In this document: one piece after another, positions 51,508-61,199 of the stretch
How the letters are laid out: every line of letters starts with the position of its first letter
Position numbering within the stretch: position 1 is the stretch's first letter
Source of the DNA: a virus
DNA: 64,000 nucleotides
Virus record (IMG/VR): IMGVR_UViG_3300044712_002668
Span: 1 to 64,000 of that record
Direction: 5' to 3' (one strand)
The notes under the pieces: generated by a model
What the model was told of the DNA's origin: nothing
The model's database searches: none
The model's input: only the letters and a program-made list of their open reading frames with translations
Position numbers and translations under genes: made by a program

Positions 51508-52626
51508 ATGTCTCAGCTTAATTTAATCCGAAAAGAAGATATTCTGGATTCAGATTTCTTTGATGCTTATGAACTATCTTCCGATGGTTATGAGGTATAT
51601 TTTTCGGGAGCAACCGTTTTATCCACCTCTTCAATAAGTAAAACTGTTGTTGTTTCCGGAATTACACAAACAAATCGTGATAATAACGTAGAAGTAGGCG
51701 ATAGGGTATATCTGTATGGTACTTCTGGTGCTGATGGGTATTACACTATCGCTTCTATTTTAAATGATTATTCTTTTACTACCTTAGAGAATATAGTAAG
51801 TTCTACTGGTGGTAAATGTGATTATATTTATCATTCTGGTGCTTTGAATATTGGTTTTGATCCTACAAGAACCAATAATATTACAGCTCATAATGTTCAA
51901 GATGCCATTGATCAGTTAGATCAAGTAGTTACCAATTGTTGTGCAGGTAAGGGTAATCTTGATGGGTATAAACATGCTGAATTAAGGCAGTTAATTCATT
52001 TGGCAGACGGTATTGGCGGGCCTTTTGAAGGTTTCATTACCGGGGCTTATAGAGAGCTTACAGGTTCCATGATATTTCCAACAACTGTTACCTGGTATGT
52101 TGATTCCGGGAAAACGAAAAAAATTGTTGAAAAGTTTATAACATACGATGCTTTTTTGGCTGTATCTCAAATAACCTGGAATGTATATTTCAATGACGGT
52201 ATAAATGTTGCAGCTACTGCTACAGATATTATTACAAACTCTGGTCCATTTGAAATATCCAGAATAAGAAATATCACAGATTACAGTGTAACCAGCGGAG
52301 CGTTAACAGAAGAAACTCATAAGAGTCTAAGACAGCTTATACATCTGTCAGATGGTGTCGGTGGTCCTTTTGAGACATTTCCAAATGGTGTTTATAGAGA
52401 AATTAATCCAGTGGGTCCATTTCCAACTTCTATTATATGGTATATGGATGCTACCAAGACAAGTAAAATCGTTGAGAAGTTCATTACTTATAATGGTTAT
52501 AAAATGCCTACTCAAGTTTTACGAAACGTTTATGATACAAACGGGGTTACAATTTTGGCAACGGTTATTGATACCATGACATACAGTGGTGCTTTTGAAA
52601 TAAATAGAACAAGAGCAATCATGTAA
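51508..52626 (+). CDS. structural protein with two 101-residue repeats, 372 aa
   Basis: The N-terminal 150 residues are beta-rich and include AHNVQDAIDQLDQ, a motif common in phage tail and fibre proteins. Residues 156-256 and 271-371 are two copies of one domain, aligned without gaps. Both begin RQLIHL, contain DG-x-GGPFE, VEKFITY and GPFE or GAFE, and end R-x-I. It lies among tail/fibre genes and is most likely a virion adsorption-apparatus protein with duplicated beta domains. No catalytic residues are evident. Confidence 0.62.
   Translation: MSQLNLIRKEDILDSDFFDAYELSSDGYEVYFSGATVLSTSSISKTVVVSGITQTNRDNNVEVGDRVYLYGTSGADGYYTIASILNDYSFTTLENIVSSTGGKCDYIYHSGALNIGFDPTRTNNITAHNVQDAIDQLDQVVTNCCAGKGNLDGYKHAELRQLIHLADGIGGPFEGFITGAYRELTGSMIFPTTVTWYVDSGKTKKIVEKFITYDAFLAVSQITWNVYFNDGINVAATATDIITNSGPFEISRIRNITDYSVTSGALTEETHKSLRQLIHLSDGVGGPFETFPNGVYREINPVGPFPTSIIWYMDATKTSKIVEKFITYNGYKMPTQVLRNVYDTNGVTILATVIDTMTYSGAFEINRTRAIM
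51973..52275 (+). repeat. 101-residue domain, copy 1
   Basis: Residues 156-256: starts HAELRQLIHLADGIGGPFEG and ends near ISRIRNI. Aligns over its whole length with copy 2, no insertions or deletions. Confidence 0.88.
52318..52620 (+). repeat. 101-residue domain, copy 2
   Basis: Residues 271-371: starts HKSLRQLIHLSDGVGGPFET and ends INRTRAI. A 14-residue linker separates it from copy 1. Confidence 0.88.
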
Positions 52627-52666
52627 ATAACGAATATTTAAGTATAAAAAGAGATAAGGAGAAATC

Positions 52667-53914
52667 ATGTCAGCAGAATCACCAGCATCAATTTTGTTTT
52701 CATCGGATGGTATTGAATTAGCCGTTCAAAATGGAGTATCAACTCCGGCTAATACTCGTGGTATCATAGCAACAGGACAAAGCGCAGACGGTTACTCAAG
52801 ATTTATTAAATTAGATACTTTGGGTAATGTTATTGTAGCTGGTTCTGGTACAGCAGGATCTCCAGCCGGTGGAGTTTTGACGATTCAAGGTTCTCCAACA
52901 GGAACTCCTATTCCAATTAGCGGTAGTATTACAGCTACATCAAGTGGTAATGCTACTCCCTCAGATGGTTATGCCAACCCAAGCAATGCATCCCTTGAAT
53001 TTAGTTTATTGGCTGGTTTTAACGGTACAACTTGGGATAGGTTGAGAACCGGAACTACTAATGCTGATGCTGTAGCTAACTTGACTCTGGGTGCATTACA
53101 GACAGGTAGTTATTTATATGGTTATAATGGTGCAACATGGGATAGATTACGTTCATCCACTGCTAATGGTTTGGTGGTTGATGTTACTCGTATTCAAACT
53201 GCTGTTACTGCAAACCAGGGAACTTCAAACACTTTAGCTAATGCTTGGGCAACCAAGATTACAGATACTACAAATGGCCCTGTAGCTGTCAAAGCCGCTT
53301 CTACTGCAGCTATAGCCACTGATCCTGCTTTGGTAGTTGCTATTTCTCCAAATAACTCTGTAACAACCGTTGGTGGTACAACCCCAGCTGATGCTTTTGC
53401 AAACCCAACCACTGCTCAAACAGATTTCAGTTTACAAGCTGGTTTTAACGGTACTACCTGGGACAGGCTCAGAACACAGGGAAGCAATGCTGACGCTATC
53501 TCTGTATTGACACTTGGTGTACAGACCACGGCTGGATATTTATATGGTTTCAACGGAACTACATGGGATAGATTACGTTCATCTACAACCAATGGTCTTG
53601 TTGTTGATGTAAGCCGTGTACAAGGTGTTGTATCCCCTCCGGTTTCAGCCACATCAACTTTATCAAACGTTGCTGCTTCTGCTTCAAACGTTACATTATT
53701 AGCCGCCAACTCTGCTCGTTTAGGAGCTACAATATATAATGACTCAAACAATGTTTTGTATGTCAAGTTGGGAACAACAGCTTCTACTACTAGCTTTACA
53801 ATTAGATTGTTAAGTCAGTCTTATTGGGAGGTTCCATTCAATTACACAGGAAGAATTGATGGAATTTGGAACGGATCTAACGGATCGGCTAGAATGGATG
53901 AATTGACTGCATAA
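52667..53914 (+). CDS. repeat-containing fibre-like protein, 415 aa (short paralogue)
   Basis: AAGGAGAAATC precedes the ATG. A threonine, serine, glycine and asparagine-rich protein with no aromatic-rich catalytic domain. It contains a motif NGTTWDRLR (or NGATWDRLR) four times, at 53018, 53123, 53444 and 53549. These form two pairs with 35 residues inside each pair and 142 residues between equivalent copies. The N-terminus (SPASILFSSDGIELAV) and C-terminus (NGSARMDELTA) match the ends of the much longer next protein. It is probably a trimeric fibre or host-contact protein; this is inferred from composition and position. Confidence 0.62.
   Translation: MSAESPASILFSSDGIELAVQNGVSTPANTRGIIATGQSADGYSRFIKLDTLGNVIVAGSGTAGSPAGGVLTIQGSPTGTPIPISGSITATSSGNATPSDGYANPSNASLEFSLLAGFNGTTWDRLRTGTTNADAVANLTLGALQTGSYLYGYNGATWDRLRSSTANGLVVDVTRIQTAVTANQGTSNTLANAWATKITDTTNGPVAVKAASTAAIATDPALVVAISPNNSVTTVGGTTPADAFANPTTAQTDFSLQAGFNGTTWDRLRTQGSNADAISVLTLGVQTTAGYLYGFNGTTWDRLRSSTTNGLVVDVSRVQGVVSPPVSATSTLSNVAASASNVTLLAANSARLGATIYNDSNNVLYVKLGTTASTTSFTIRLLSQSYWEVPFNYTGRIDGIWNGSNGSARMDELTA
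53018..53575 (+). repeat. NGTTWDR repeat array in the short fibre-like gene
   Basis: Four copies, at 53018, 53123, 53444 and 53549. A larger 142-residue module (starting before each pair with P-S/A-DG/A-Y/F-ANP) is present twice. Confidence 0.85.
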
Positions 53915-53960
53915 TTTGGCTTGATATATAGTAAGTTGAGAGTCAGAATATAGGATTTTC

Positions 53961-56900
53961 ATGAGTGGAACATCACCAGCTGTAACTTTATTTAATTCAG
54001 AAGGAACCGAGTTAGCCGTTAAAAGTGGAGATACGATATCTTTAAATTCTCCAGCGTTAATTTTAGCTGGAAAAACCACTGATGGATATGCTTATCCTGT
54101 TTCTGTGGATGGGTATGGACGGCAAGTTATTGTTAGCGATCCTTCTAGTCCATTAGCTATTAGTGGAAACATTACTGCAACAAACCCTTCGGTTGGTACT
54201 AACGATGCAACCGCTCCAACCAGCTCTACACAAATTGCTGGCGTAAATATTGATGGTTATTTAACTGCTGTACAAGTAAGTCGTGAAGGCCACGTAGCAA
54301 TAGCTGGAAATACTTTACAAGGGTATGCTGGTGAGGTTGTTGGTTGGACTACTACTACACACCAATCATTGACAGTTGATGGTATTGGAGCTTTATATAC
54401 TCGTGGTCAGGTGATGACCGATGAAGGATCTTTTACTGATGATTTCCAGGGTTCAGGATTTACTACTAACTTAACTGGTACATTGGAGTTTACCAATGGT
54501 TCAGATCAGGTTGTTGGTACTGGAACTCTATTTTTGACAGAGTTGGATTATTATACTGTCATTAAAAAAAGCACTGATGCTGATACATTGTTTATACAGG
54601 TTTCATCTGTTGAGGATGATACACATTTAACTTTACTTACTCCATATCAAGGAACATCTCAGTCTGGACAGACTGGTGTTAAATCAAAATGGATTACAGC
54701 AGTTGGTACTGGCGGATCAATTTCTGTTGGTAGTTCACTTGTAACAATTGCTGCTGGTACAACCAGCGGTTCTATCACTGGATTCTGGACTGTTCCCGAT
54801 TACATCCCGTTCTTGGGAGCGTTAAAGGTTTCTGTAGATAATAGGCGTTCAAATCAGAATATCTACATTGGATGGTTTGACGTAGCTCAGAATGCTCAAC
54901 CAAACCTTTTGGCAGCATTTTTATTGGATGGAACAACCAATACAGCGGCAAAATGTGTATCTGGTACGTCTACTGCTGCTGCAGATACTCAAACAACAAG
55001 CATTACAATACCAAACGGCGCTAACAGTACAGCATCAAACATATATCGTGTAGCTCCTTGGCAAGGCCAGGTTGCATTTTATATCAATGATTCTCTAGTT
55101 GCAGTAAATACACAACATATTGTTCCACCATATGCTGATATAAGGTTTGGTGTATATGTTGTAAATACCGGAATTCCTGCAGGCGCTACCAGCATTGTTA
55201 CTGATTCGGCAATTTACGAAAGCATTGACAGATTTGATGTTCGTTGCTATAATACGAACGCTGATTTGTTACAGGTTACAGCTAATGGTCGTACCACCAC
55301 AGGTGTTCCTGTTCCCCTTCAGGTTAGCTCTGCTGGTATTGCAGTAGTATCTGGTGCTGTGACGCTATCTGGTACCGCAAATACTATACGTGGCAACGTT
55401 ACACAATATACTGCTGATGGTACGGCTGCTGCTGCTAACTCACTACCAGTGATTGCGCAGATGCTCGCAAAGAAGGAAGGTGCCAATACTCTTGACCGTT
55501 TAGTAGCTGGTCCAACCAATGCTGATGGTGAGGCTGTAGAAACTGTAGGCGCTCTTGTAACCAAATCCAGACTTTATGGGTTCAATGGTACAACGTGGGA
55601 TCGTTTAGACAGTTCTACTGCTAATGGTCTTATAGTTGATGTTAGTCGTGTTCAGGGAACTGTAACAGTTGGCGGTATCAACGCCAATGGTGGTGGTATA
55701 ACCGGAAACCCGGTTCGTATTGGAGGCTCATCTGGAGCTGCTACTTATGATATCAAGTGTGATACCAGCGGTAACCTTTATATGCAAGGCATGGGTACTG
55801 CTGGAGCTGCCTCTGGTGGAGTGCTTACCATTCAGGGCGATCCCAGTGGTACTCCAATACCTATCAGCGGATCAATTACTGCTACAAATCCGTCAGTTTC
55901 TATTGTAAACACAACACCTCCTGGTTCAGCCACTTATATTGGTGCCAAAGCCAATACAAACGCTCCAACAATGACTGATGGGTATATAGCTCCGTTGTCA
56001 TTGACAACTGGTGGAAGGTTGAGAGTTGAATCTCAATTCTTGAACGTTGTTGATTCTGGAAACTCTACTACAACTCCTCTTGGTGCGGGTGCTACATTTA
56101 CTGGAACAGCGGTAGATTTATTATCATATGCTAGCATTACATATTCTGTATTTACAGACCAGGATAGTGCTGCAAATGGAGTTGTATGTCAGTTCAGTCC
56201 TGATAATGTAAACTGGGATGACCGTATAACTAATAGTAAAACTGCAGACGGAACAGTTAGCGATTTTTCGGCTCGTCCACATGATAGGTATTTCAGAATC
56301 AAGTATACCAACGGAGCTACACCTCAAACTACATTCCGTTTTTATACTATCTTGAAGCGTATCATGCCGGCTGGTGATACTACAGGAGTTGATCATCCAC
56401 CACATTCTGGTGATGATGCTCTTCTGGTAAAAGCTGTCATGTCTGGTAAATCCACTGGTGGTGGCGGTTCATATGTTGACGTGAAAGTGAATCCATCTGG
56501 GACAATCCAGATTGGAGGTGGAGATACGCCTGCCGAAGGTCATGCAAACCCAACAGACGCGCAGCTTTCAACGGCGTTTAATATGGGCTGGAACGGTACG
56601 ACATGGGACCGTATTCAAACTCACGGAAATGATGTTGATGCTGATACCGTTGAAAGCACAGGATCACTAGCTGTTTGCTCACACAATATGGTTTTCAATG
56701 GTACAACATGGGATCGTATACGTGGAACTATTGCAAACGGACAGCTCGTTGATGTCTCTAGGGTGCAGGGAAATGTCACGGTTACTCAAGCAACAGCTTC
56801 TAATTTGAATGCTGCTGTTGTTGGTACTGGTGTGGCTGGTACACCTGCGGGTGGAGTTCTTACTGTCCAAGGATCTCCAACTGGAACTCCAATACCAATT

Positions 56901-58688
56901 TCCGGCAGCATTACAGCAACAAACCCGAGCGTTGGAAGCATCGGTGCTTCAGTACCAACAAGCGGCACTTTTATAGCTGGCACAGACGGATCTTTGCTTA
57001 GGGGTATTCAGTCTGTACAAGTACAAACAGCTCCAAATGGCAGCGATTATGCATTAGTTACAAAGAATGCTTATCAATCAACTATAGGAGCCTCAGTACC
57101 GAGTTATGCTGCTTTCATGTCTGGTACTGACGGGTCACTTGCTCGTGCAGTATATTTGGCCACTGCTGGAACGGCCGTTTCTGGTTCAGAGTATGCAGTG
57201 CTTGTAAGAAATGGTTTTCAAGCACAAACAGGACAGAGCCCGCCGTCTTATGCAGCATTAATAGGTGGTAGTGATGGCTCTCTAACAAGGGTGTTAAGAA
57301 CCGCAGCTGATGGAACATTAAGAGTTGATCCAACTGGCACAACCACACAACCTGTTTCTGGAACAGTTACAGCTGCACAAGCTACCGCTGCCAACCTGAA
57401 TGCAACTGTGGTTCAAGGCAATGCGGGAACAGCAGCTCAAGGTTGGTTTGCAAGAATTACTGATGGAACCAATACTGCTGCTGTGAAAGGCGCATCAACT
57501 GCTGCAATAGCTACAGATCCTGCTTTGGTAGTTGCAATATCTCCTAATAATTCGTTAACAATTTCTGGTAATATCACTCCAGCAGATGCATTTGCTAATC
57601 CAACAACAGCACAAACCGGCTGGAGTTTGCAGGCAGTGTTCAATGGTACTACTTGGGATAGAGCAAGAGGAACAGCGGCTCTTGGAACCTATGTTTCTGG
57701 CCCGGTAGCATCTGGAAATACAGTGCCTGCAAACCCTGTGTTTGTTGGTGGTTCTGATGGTACAAACGTCAGAGCTATAAGAACTGATACTTCTGGTTAT
57801 GCAGCGGTAAGAGTTACGGATCAAACTAACTTTATGCCAACGATGGACGCGGCAGCGCGTCGTGGTTATGTACAAATAACAGATGGCACCAATAGCATGC
57901 CAACTGCTGATACAGTAGCAAGAAGCAGTTTCCATAGAATTACTGATGGAACCAATACCGCTGCTGTAAAAGCAGCTTCAACAGCGGCAATTGCAACAGA
58001 CCCAGCTTTGGTAGTTGCAATATCACCGAATAATCCTCTCACAATTGGTGGTAGTTCAACACCATCAGATGGATACGCCAACCCAAGCACAGCGTCACAA
58101 TCCCAAGCTTTCAATATGGTATATAATGGCACCACTTGGGATAGACAGCGTGGTACTACCGCATTGGGTACTTATGTATCAGGGCCTGTAGCCTCTGGTA
58201 ATGCGGTTCCAGCAAACCCAATATTTATTGGTGGTTCTGATGGTACAAATATCAGAGCTGTAAAGACTGATGGGTATGGAGATGTATTTACAAGACTTAG
58301 TGACGGTGTCAGCAACGTTGCTATAAAAGCGGCGTCAACAGCAGCGGTTGCCACAGATCCGGCGTTGGTAGTTGCAATATCTCCGAATAATTCTCTAACT
58401 GTAAAAGAACCAAGACCTGGGACTGCATCACAAGCTAACGTAGCATTGAGCGCTACTAGCGTTACATTGTTGTCATCAAATTCAAATAGACTAAGATATT
58501 CAGTGATAAACGATACAAATAGACAGGCTTACGTATCGCATAGCGGGGCCGCAAGTACAACAAACTTTAAATATACACTTCAACCTGGTGAATATTATGA
58601 GGATCCCTTCCCATGTTTCACTGGAGCCGTAACCATTATATGGTCAGCTTCTGGAAGCGGATCGGCTAGAGTTTGTGAGGAGACATAA
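53961..58688 (+). CDS. giant repeat-containing fibre-like protein, 1575 aa (long paralogue)
   Basis: The ATG follows AGGATTTTC. It begins TSPAVTLFNSEGTELAV and ends near GSGSARVCEET, matching the ends of the 415-residue neighbour. In between are many added beta-rich modules. Five NGTTWDR motifs lie at 55581, 56589, 56694, 57639 and 58122. The block STAAIATDPALVVAISPNN appears three times in slightly varied form, and GTPIPISGSITAT twice. A non-repeat domain at about residues 145-440 (around VDNRRSNQNIYIGWFDV) resembles a jelly-roll or carbohydrate-type fold. It is most likely a long tail fibre. Its terminal cap could attach the chain to the virion. Confidence 0.62.
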   Translation: MSGTSPAVTLFNSEGTELAVKSGDTISLNSPALILAGKTTDGYAYPVSVDGYGRQVIVSDPSSPLAISGNITATNPSVGTNDATAPTSSTQIAGVNIDGYLTAVQVSREGHVAIAGNTLQGYAGEVVGWTTTTHQSLTVDGIGALYTRGQVMTDEGSFTDDFQGSGFTTNLTGTLEFTNGSDQVVGTGTLFLTELDYYTVIKKSTDADTLFIQVSSVEDDTHLTLLTPYQGTSQSGQTGVKSKWITAVGTGGSISVGSSLVTIAAGTTSGSITGFWTVPDYIPFLGALKVSVDNRRSNQNIYIGWFDVAQNAQPNLLAAFLLDGTTNTAAKCVSGTSTAAADTQTTSITIPNGANSTASNIYRVAPWQGQVAFYINDSLVAVNTQHIVPPYADIRFGVYVVNTGIPAGATSIVTDSAIYESIDRFDVRCYNTNADLLQVTANGRTTTGVPVPLQVSSAGIAVVSGAVTLSGTANTIRGNVTQYTADGTAAAANSLPVIAQMLAKKEGANTLDRLVAGPTNADGEAVETVGALVTKSRLYGFNGTTWDRLDSSTANGLIVDVSRVQGTVTVGGINANGGGITGNPVRIGGSSGAATYDIKCDTSGNLYMQGMGTAGAASGGVLTIQGDPSGTPIPISGSITATNPSVSIVNTTPPGSATYIGAKANTNAPTMTDGYIAPLSLTTGGRLRVESQFLNVVDSGNSTTTPLGAGATFTGTAVDLLSYASITYSVFTDQDSAANGVVCQFSPDNVNWDDRITNSKTADGTVSDFSARPHDRYFRIKYTNGATPQTTFRFYTILKRIMPAGDTTGVDHPPHSGDDALLVKAVMSGKSTGGGGSYVDVKVNPSGTIQIGGGDTPAEGHANPTDAQLSTAFNMGWNGTTWDRIQTHGNDVDADTVESTGSLAVCSHNMVFNGTTWDRIRGTIANGQLVDVSRVQGNVTVTQATASNLNAAVVGTGVAGTPAGGVLTVQGSPTGTPIPISGSITATNPSVGSIGASVPTSGTFIAGTDGSLLRGIQSVQVQTAPNGSDYALVTKNAYQSTIGASVPSYAAFMSGTDGSLARAVYLATAGTAVSGSEYAVLVRNGFQAQTGQSPPSYAALIGGSDGSLTRVLRTAADGTLRVDPTGTTTQPVSGTVTAAQATAANLNATVVQGNAGTAAQGWFARITDGTNTAAVKGASTAAIATDPALVVAISPNNSLTISGNITPADAFANPTTAQTGWSLQAVFNGTTWDRARGTAALGTYVSGPVASGNTVPANPVFVGGSDGTNVRAIRTDTSGYAAVRVTDQTNFMPTMDAAARRGYVQITDGTNSMPTADTVARSSFHRITDGTNTAAVKAASTAAIATDPALVVAISPNNPLTIGGSSTPSDGYANPSTASQSQAFNMVYNGTTWDRQRGTTALGTYVSGPVASGNAVPANPIFIGGSDGTNIRAVKTDGYGDVFTRLSDGVSNVAIKAASTAAVATDPALVVAISPNNSLTVKEPRPGTASQANVALSATSVTLLSSNSNRLRYSVINDTNRQAYVSHSGAASTTNFKYTLQPGEYYEDPFPCFTGAVTIIWSASGSGSARVCEET
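55581..58148 (+). repeat. NGTTWDR repeat array in the long fibre-like gene
   Basis: Five full copies, at 55581, 56589, 56694, 57639 and 58122, plus degenerate ones. Near-identical DNA stretches around the ALVVAISPNN blocks could recombine and change repeat number. Confidence 0.8.
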
Positions 58689-60574
58689 TGCCTATTTATT
58701 CGCAACCTACAGCAAAGAGTGTAGCAACAATTAGTAAAGAGCCTAGTGGATGGGCTGATAGAACAACAGCTACTCTTAGCAGAGTTGATGGTACGCTTAC
58801 ATTCAGCGTCACACCTGTTAGCGGATCTTTTACAATTTATATCAAAGGCGTACCTTTCACTTATACCTCTGCACAATCTATAACCTGGACAGATACAGAG
58901 GGTACTTGGTATTTTTATTTTGATATCAACGGCACTCTTACATCAACACAAGATTCGAATGCGTGGGTTACGGCTTTACTTGGCGATGGTGTATTGGTAG
59001 CATCATTATATTGGGATGCTACAAACAATATAAGCATGATGTTCTCAGAAGAGCGTCATGGTTTTATGCAAGGTGATATTCATCTTGAGATGCATAATGC
59101 ATTTGGTACGCAATGGGTATCTGGTGGTGTACTTTCTCCTACTACTGTTGCTGGTACTGGTGCAAATGCTTCTGATGCTCAACTTGGTGTCAGTACAGTT
59201 ACCATCTACGATGAAGATATCAGGATGACATGGTCTAATGGATCTCCGCAGACCATGAATAACCCTGCTGCTATACCTGTATATTACAAATTAGGCGCTA
59301 ATGGTTATTGGAGAAAGAAAACCGCTGATAGCTGGCCATTTATTTATTCTGGAACAGCAGGATATACAGGAGCGCAGGGACGTATTCCGTATAATCAAAA
59401 TAATGCTGGAACTTGGTCATTGACACAAATAGCGCAAAGCAGCTATGTTTTGATACATATTTACGCTACAAATGATATTATTGAACCTATTATAGCTATA
59501 CATGGTCAAACAGAATATGCAACATTAAATTCAGCTCAGTCTGGAATTACAACTGAATTATTGAGTATTTCTGCCATTGTAAAAGGATTGAATTTTGAAG
59601 TAACTCCACTTGGATCTTTGATAGTGCAATCAAACAGTGGTTATGGAAACACTCCAAAAGCCAGATTTCAACCTGCTACAGCAGCAGGCGCTTCATATAT
59701 AGATTTTCGTGGCAATACTTTTAGAGGTGGTACCAGCTCTGGTGTTACTGCTCACAGCCAGCTAACTGGTCTTGCTAATGATGATCATACAATATATGCG
59801 TTATTGGCTGGTAGGGCTGGTGGTCAAACTTTAATTGGTGGTACTGCTGCTAGTGAAAACTTAACACTTCAATCAACTGCAAACGCTACTCGCGGATATA
59901 TAACCATACCAGATCCATTAACAATAGGATCAAATCCAGATTTCTCTATAATACCAATTTCAAGTAGTCAAGTTGCAATTACATCTCGTAGAGATTTACA
60001 ATTAGTTGGAAATAGACAGGCTGGAGTTAGCTATACACCATCAGTTATAGGTGGAGATGGTTACTATTCAGTTATTATACCATCATCTTCTAACTCCACA
60101 TTAGCTACGGTAGGAATAAGAGCCACTGTAGGTCAAACAATTCCAATGTTAAGATTTGAAGATGGTTATGGAACCAGTGTTGGAACAATAGATTCTAGCG
60201 GAAATATAGCGTTAGTAAACAAGAATGTTAGCGGTGTAAAAACAGCAACATTTAATACACACCAAGCTATTACAGCTTCAACATCAGCAACAACTATAGA
60301 TTTTTCATCATATCAATCGGCAACTGTAACTTTGGTTGGAAGCCAGGCAACAGCATTTACTTTAACATCACCTGCTGGTCCAACAGCATGCAGATTGATT
60401 GTAATACAACCAGCATCAAATATGGTAACACCAACATGGACTACAAAACCATATGCTCCAAGCGGAGCTTTAACAATAGCCACAACAGCCAGTGCAAGAA
60501 CGCTGATTGGTTTGGTATATGATGGAAGCGTTTGGTATGCAGTATCATCTCAACCTATGACACAGTTAGCGTAA
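58688..60574 (+). CDS. tail fibre-type protein, 628 aa
   Basis: The ATG overlaps the previous stop (TAATG). A beta-rich protein whose middle contains SQLTGLANDDHTIYALLAGR and GGTAASENLTLQSTANA, a pattern common in phage tail fibres and collars where a shaft meets a head domain. Later sections (RFEDGYGTSVGTIDSSGNI) look like a further shaft segment, and the end (TLVGSQATAFTLTSPAGPTA) is a globular C-terminal beta domain. A fibre or receptor-binding role is likely. The host receptor cannot be read from sequence. Confidence 0.66.
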   Translation: MPIYSQPTAKSVATISKEPSGWADRTTATLSRVDGTLTFSVTPVSGSFTIYIKGVPFTYTSAQSITWTDTEGTWYFYFDINGTLTSTQDSNAWVTALLGDGVLVASLYWDATNNISMMFSEERHGFMQGDIHLEMHNAFGTQWVSGGVLSPTTVAGTGANASDAQLGVSTVTIYDEDIRMTWSNGSPQTMNNPAAIPVYYKLGANGYWRKKTADSWPFIYSGTAGYTGAQGRIPYNQNNAGTWSLTQIAQSSYVLIHIYATNDIIEPIIAIHGQTEYATLNSAQSGITTELLSISAIVKGLNFEVTPLGSLIVQSNSGYGNTPKARFQPATAAGASYIDFRGNTFRGGTSSGVTAHSQLTGLANDDHTIYALLAGRAGGQTLIGGTAASENLTLQSTANATRGYITIPDPLTIGSNPDFSIIPISSSQVAITSRRDLQLVGNRQAGVSYTPSVIGGDGYYSVIIPSSSNSTLATVGIRATVGQTIPMLRFEDGYGTSVGTIDSSGNIALVNKNVSGVKTATFNTHQAITASTSATTIDFSSYQSATVTLVGSQATAFTLTSPAGPTACRLIVIQPASNMVTPTWTTKPYAPSGALTIATTASARTLIGLVYDGSVWYAVSSQPMTQLA

Positions 60575-60583
60575 AGAGGAATT

Positions 60584-61192
60584 ATGACAACAACTACAAC
60601 TACATTACTTTATCCTTTTAGTGATTTTCCAAATAAAAGCTGTAATCCAGATATTTTAATAAGAGAATTACAAGATGCTTCGGTTTCTGGTGCGGCTGTT
60701 ACTCTTATTGGAAACAATGCACAAATCTCTTTCAACCAATTATTGACAAGCTCTCAAATAGTTTTATGTGATGGGGTTGTATCGGTTCATCAAGGATCTG
60801 TTTTCCAACCACAAATGCAGGGTTGGTTTATACAAGAAGATGGATATACAACAAATTCAGAATGGGTAAATTGTTTTACATTTGATACTGGTGCTCTGCC
60901 TGAATCTTGGTATCAGATTATGTGGTCATGTGAAACTTCTGCAGATGGTGGTGGAATTGCAGAATTCAGGTCACTTATCAATGGTGTAAACTATGTCACT
61001 CCAATGATTGAAGTAAGTTATGATAGCTGGGATAGAAGTACATGGGGCAGTTTAAGTGGTGGTATGTGGGTATACAGGCGTGCTGGTGAAAATGTAGTTA
61101 TTAATTTTGAACACAAAACAAATACAGGAATAGCAAACATTAGAAGAAGAAGATTTTCATTAATCAACGTTGGTAGAAACGTAAATTCATAA
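60584..61192 (+). CDS. putative adsorption-apparatus protein, 202 aa (tandem paralogue 1)
   Basis: AAGAGGAAT precedes the ATG. A beta-rich protein starting MTTTTTTLLYPFSDFPNKSC. It contains a CNP-x-x-L-x-REL-x-DAS block and a later SWYQIMWSCETSADGGG segment. It is clearly related to the next protein: TTLLYPFSDF/TTLSYDIEDI, then RELQDAS/RELEDAS. Likely a fibre tip or chaperone-like adsorption protein; no recognised family. Confidence 0.55.
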   Translation: MTTTTTTLLYPFSDFPNKSCNPDILIRELQDASVSGAAVTLIGNNAQISFNQLLTSSQIVLCDGVVSVHQGSVFQPQMQGWFIQEDGYTTNSEWVNCFTFDTGALPESWYQIMWSCETSADGGGIAEFRSLINGVNYVTPMIEVSYDSWDRSTWGSLSGGMWVYRRAGENVVINFEHKTNTGIANIRRRRFSLINVGRNVNS

Positions 61193-61199
61193 GGATAAT

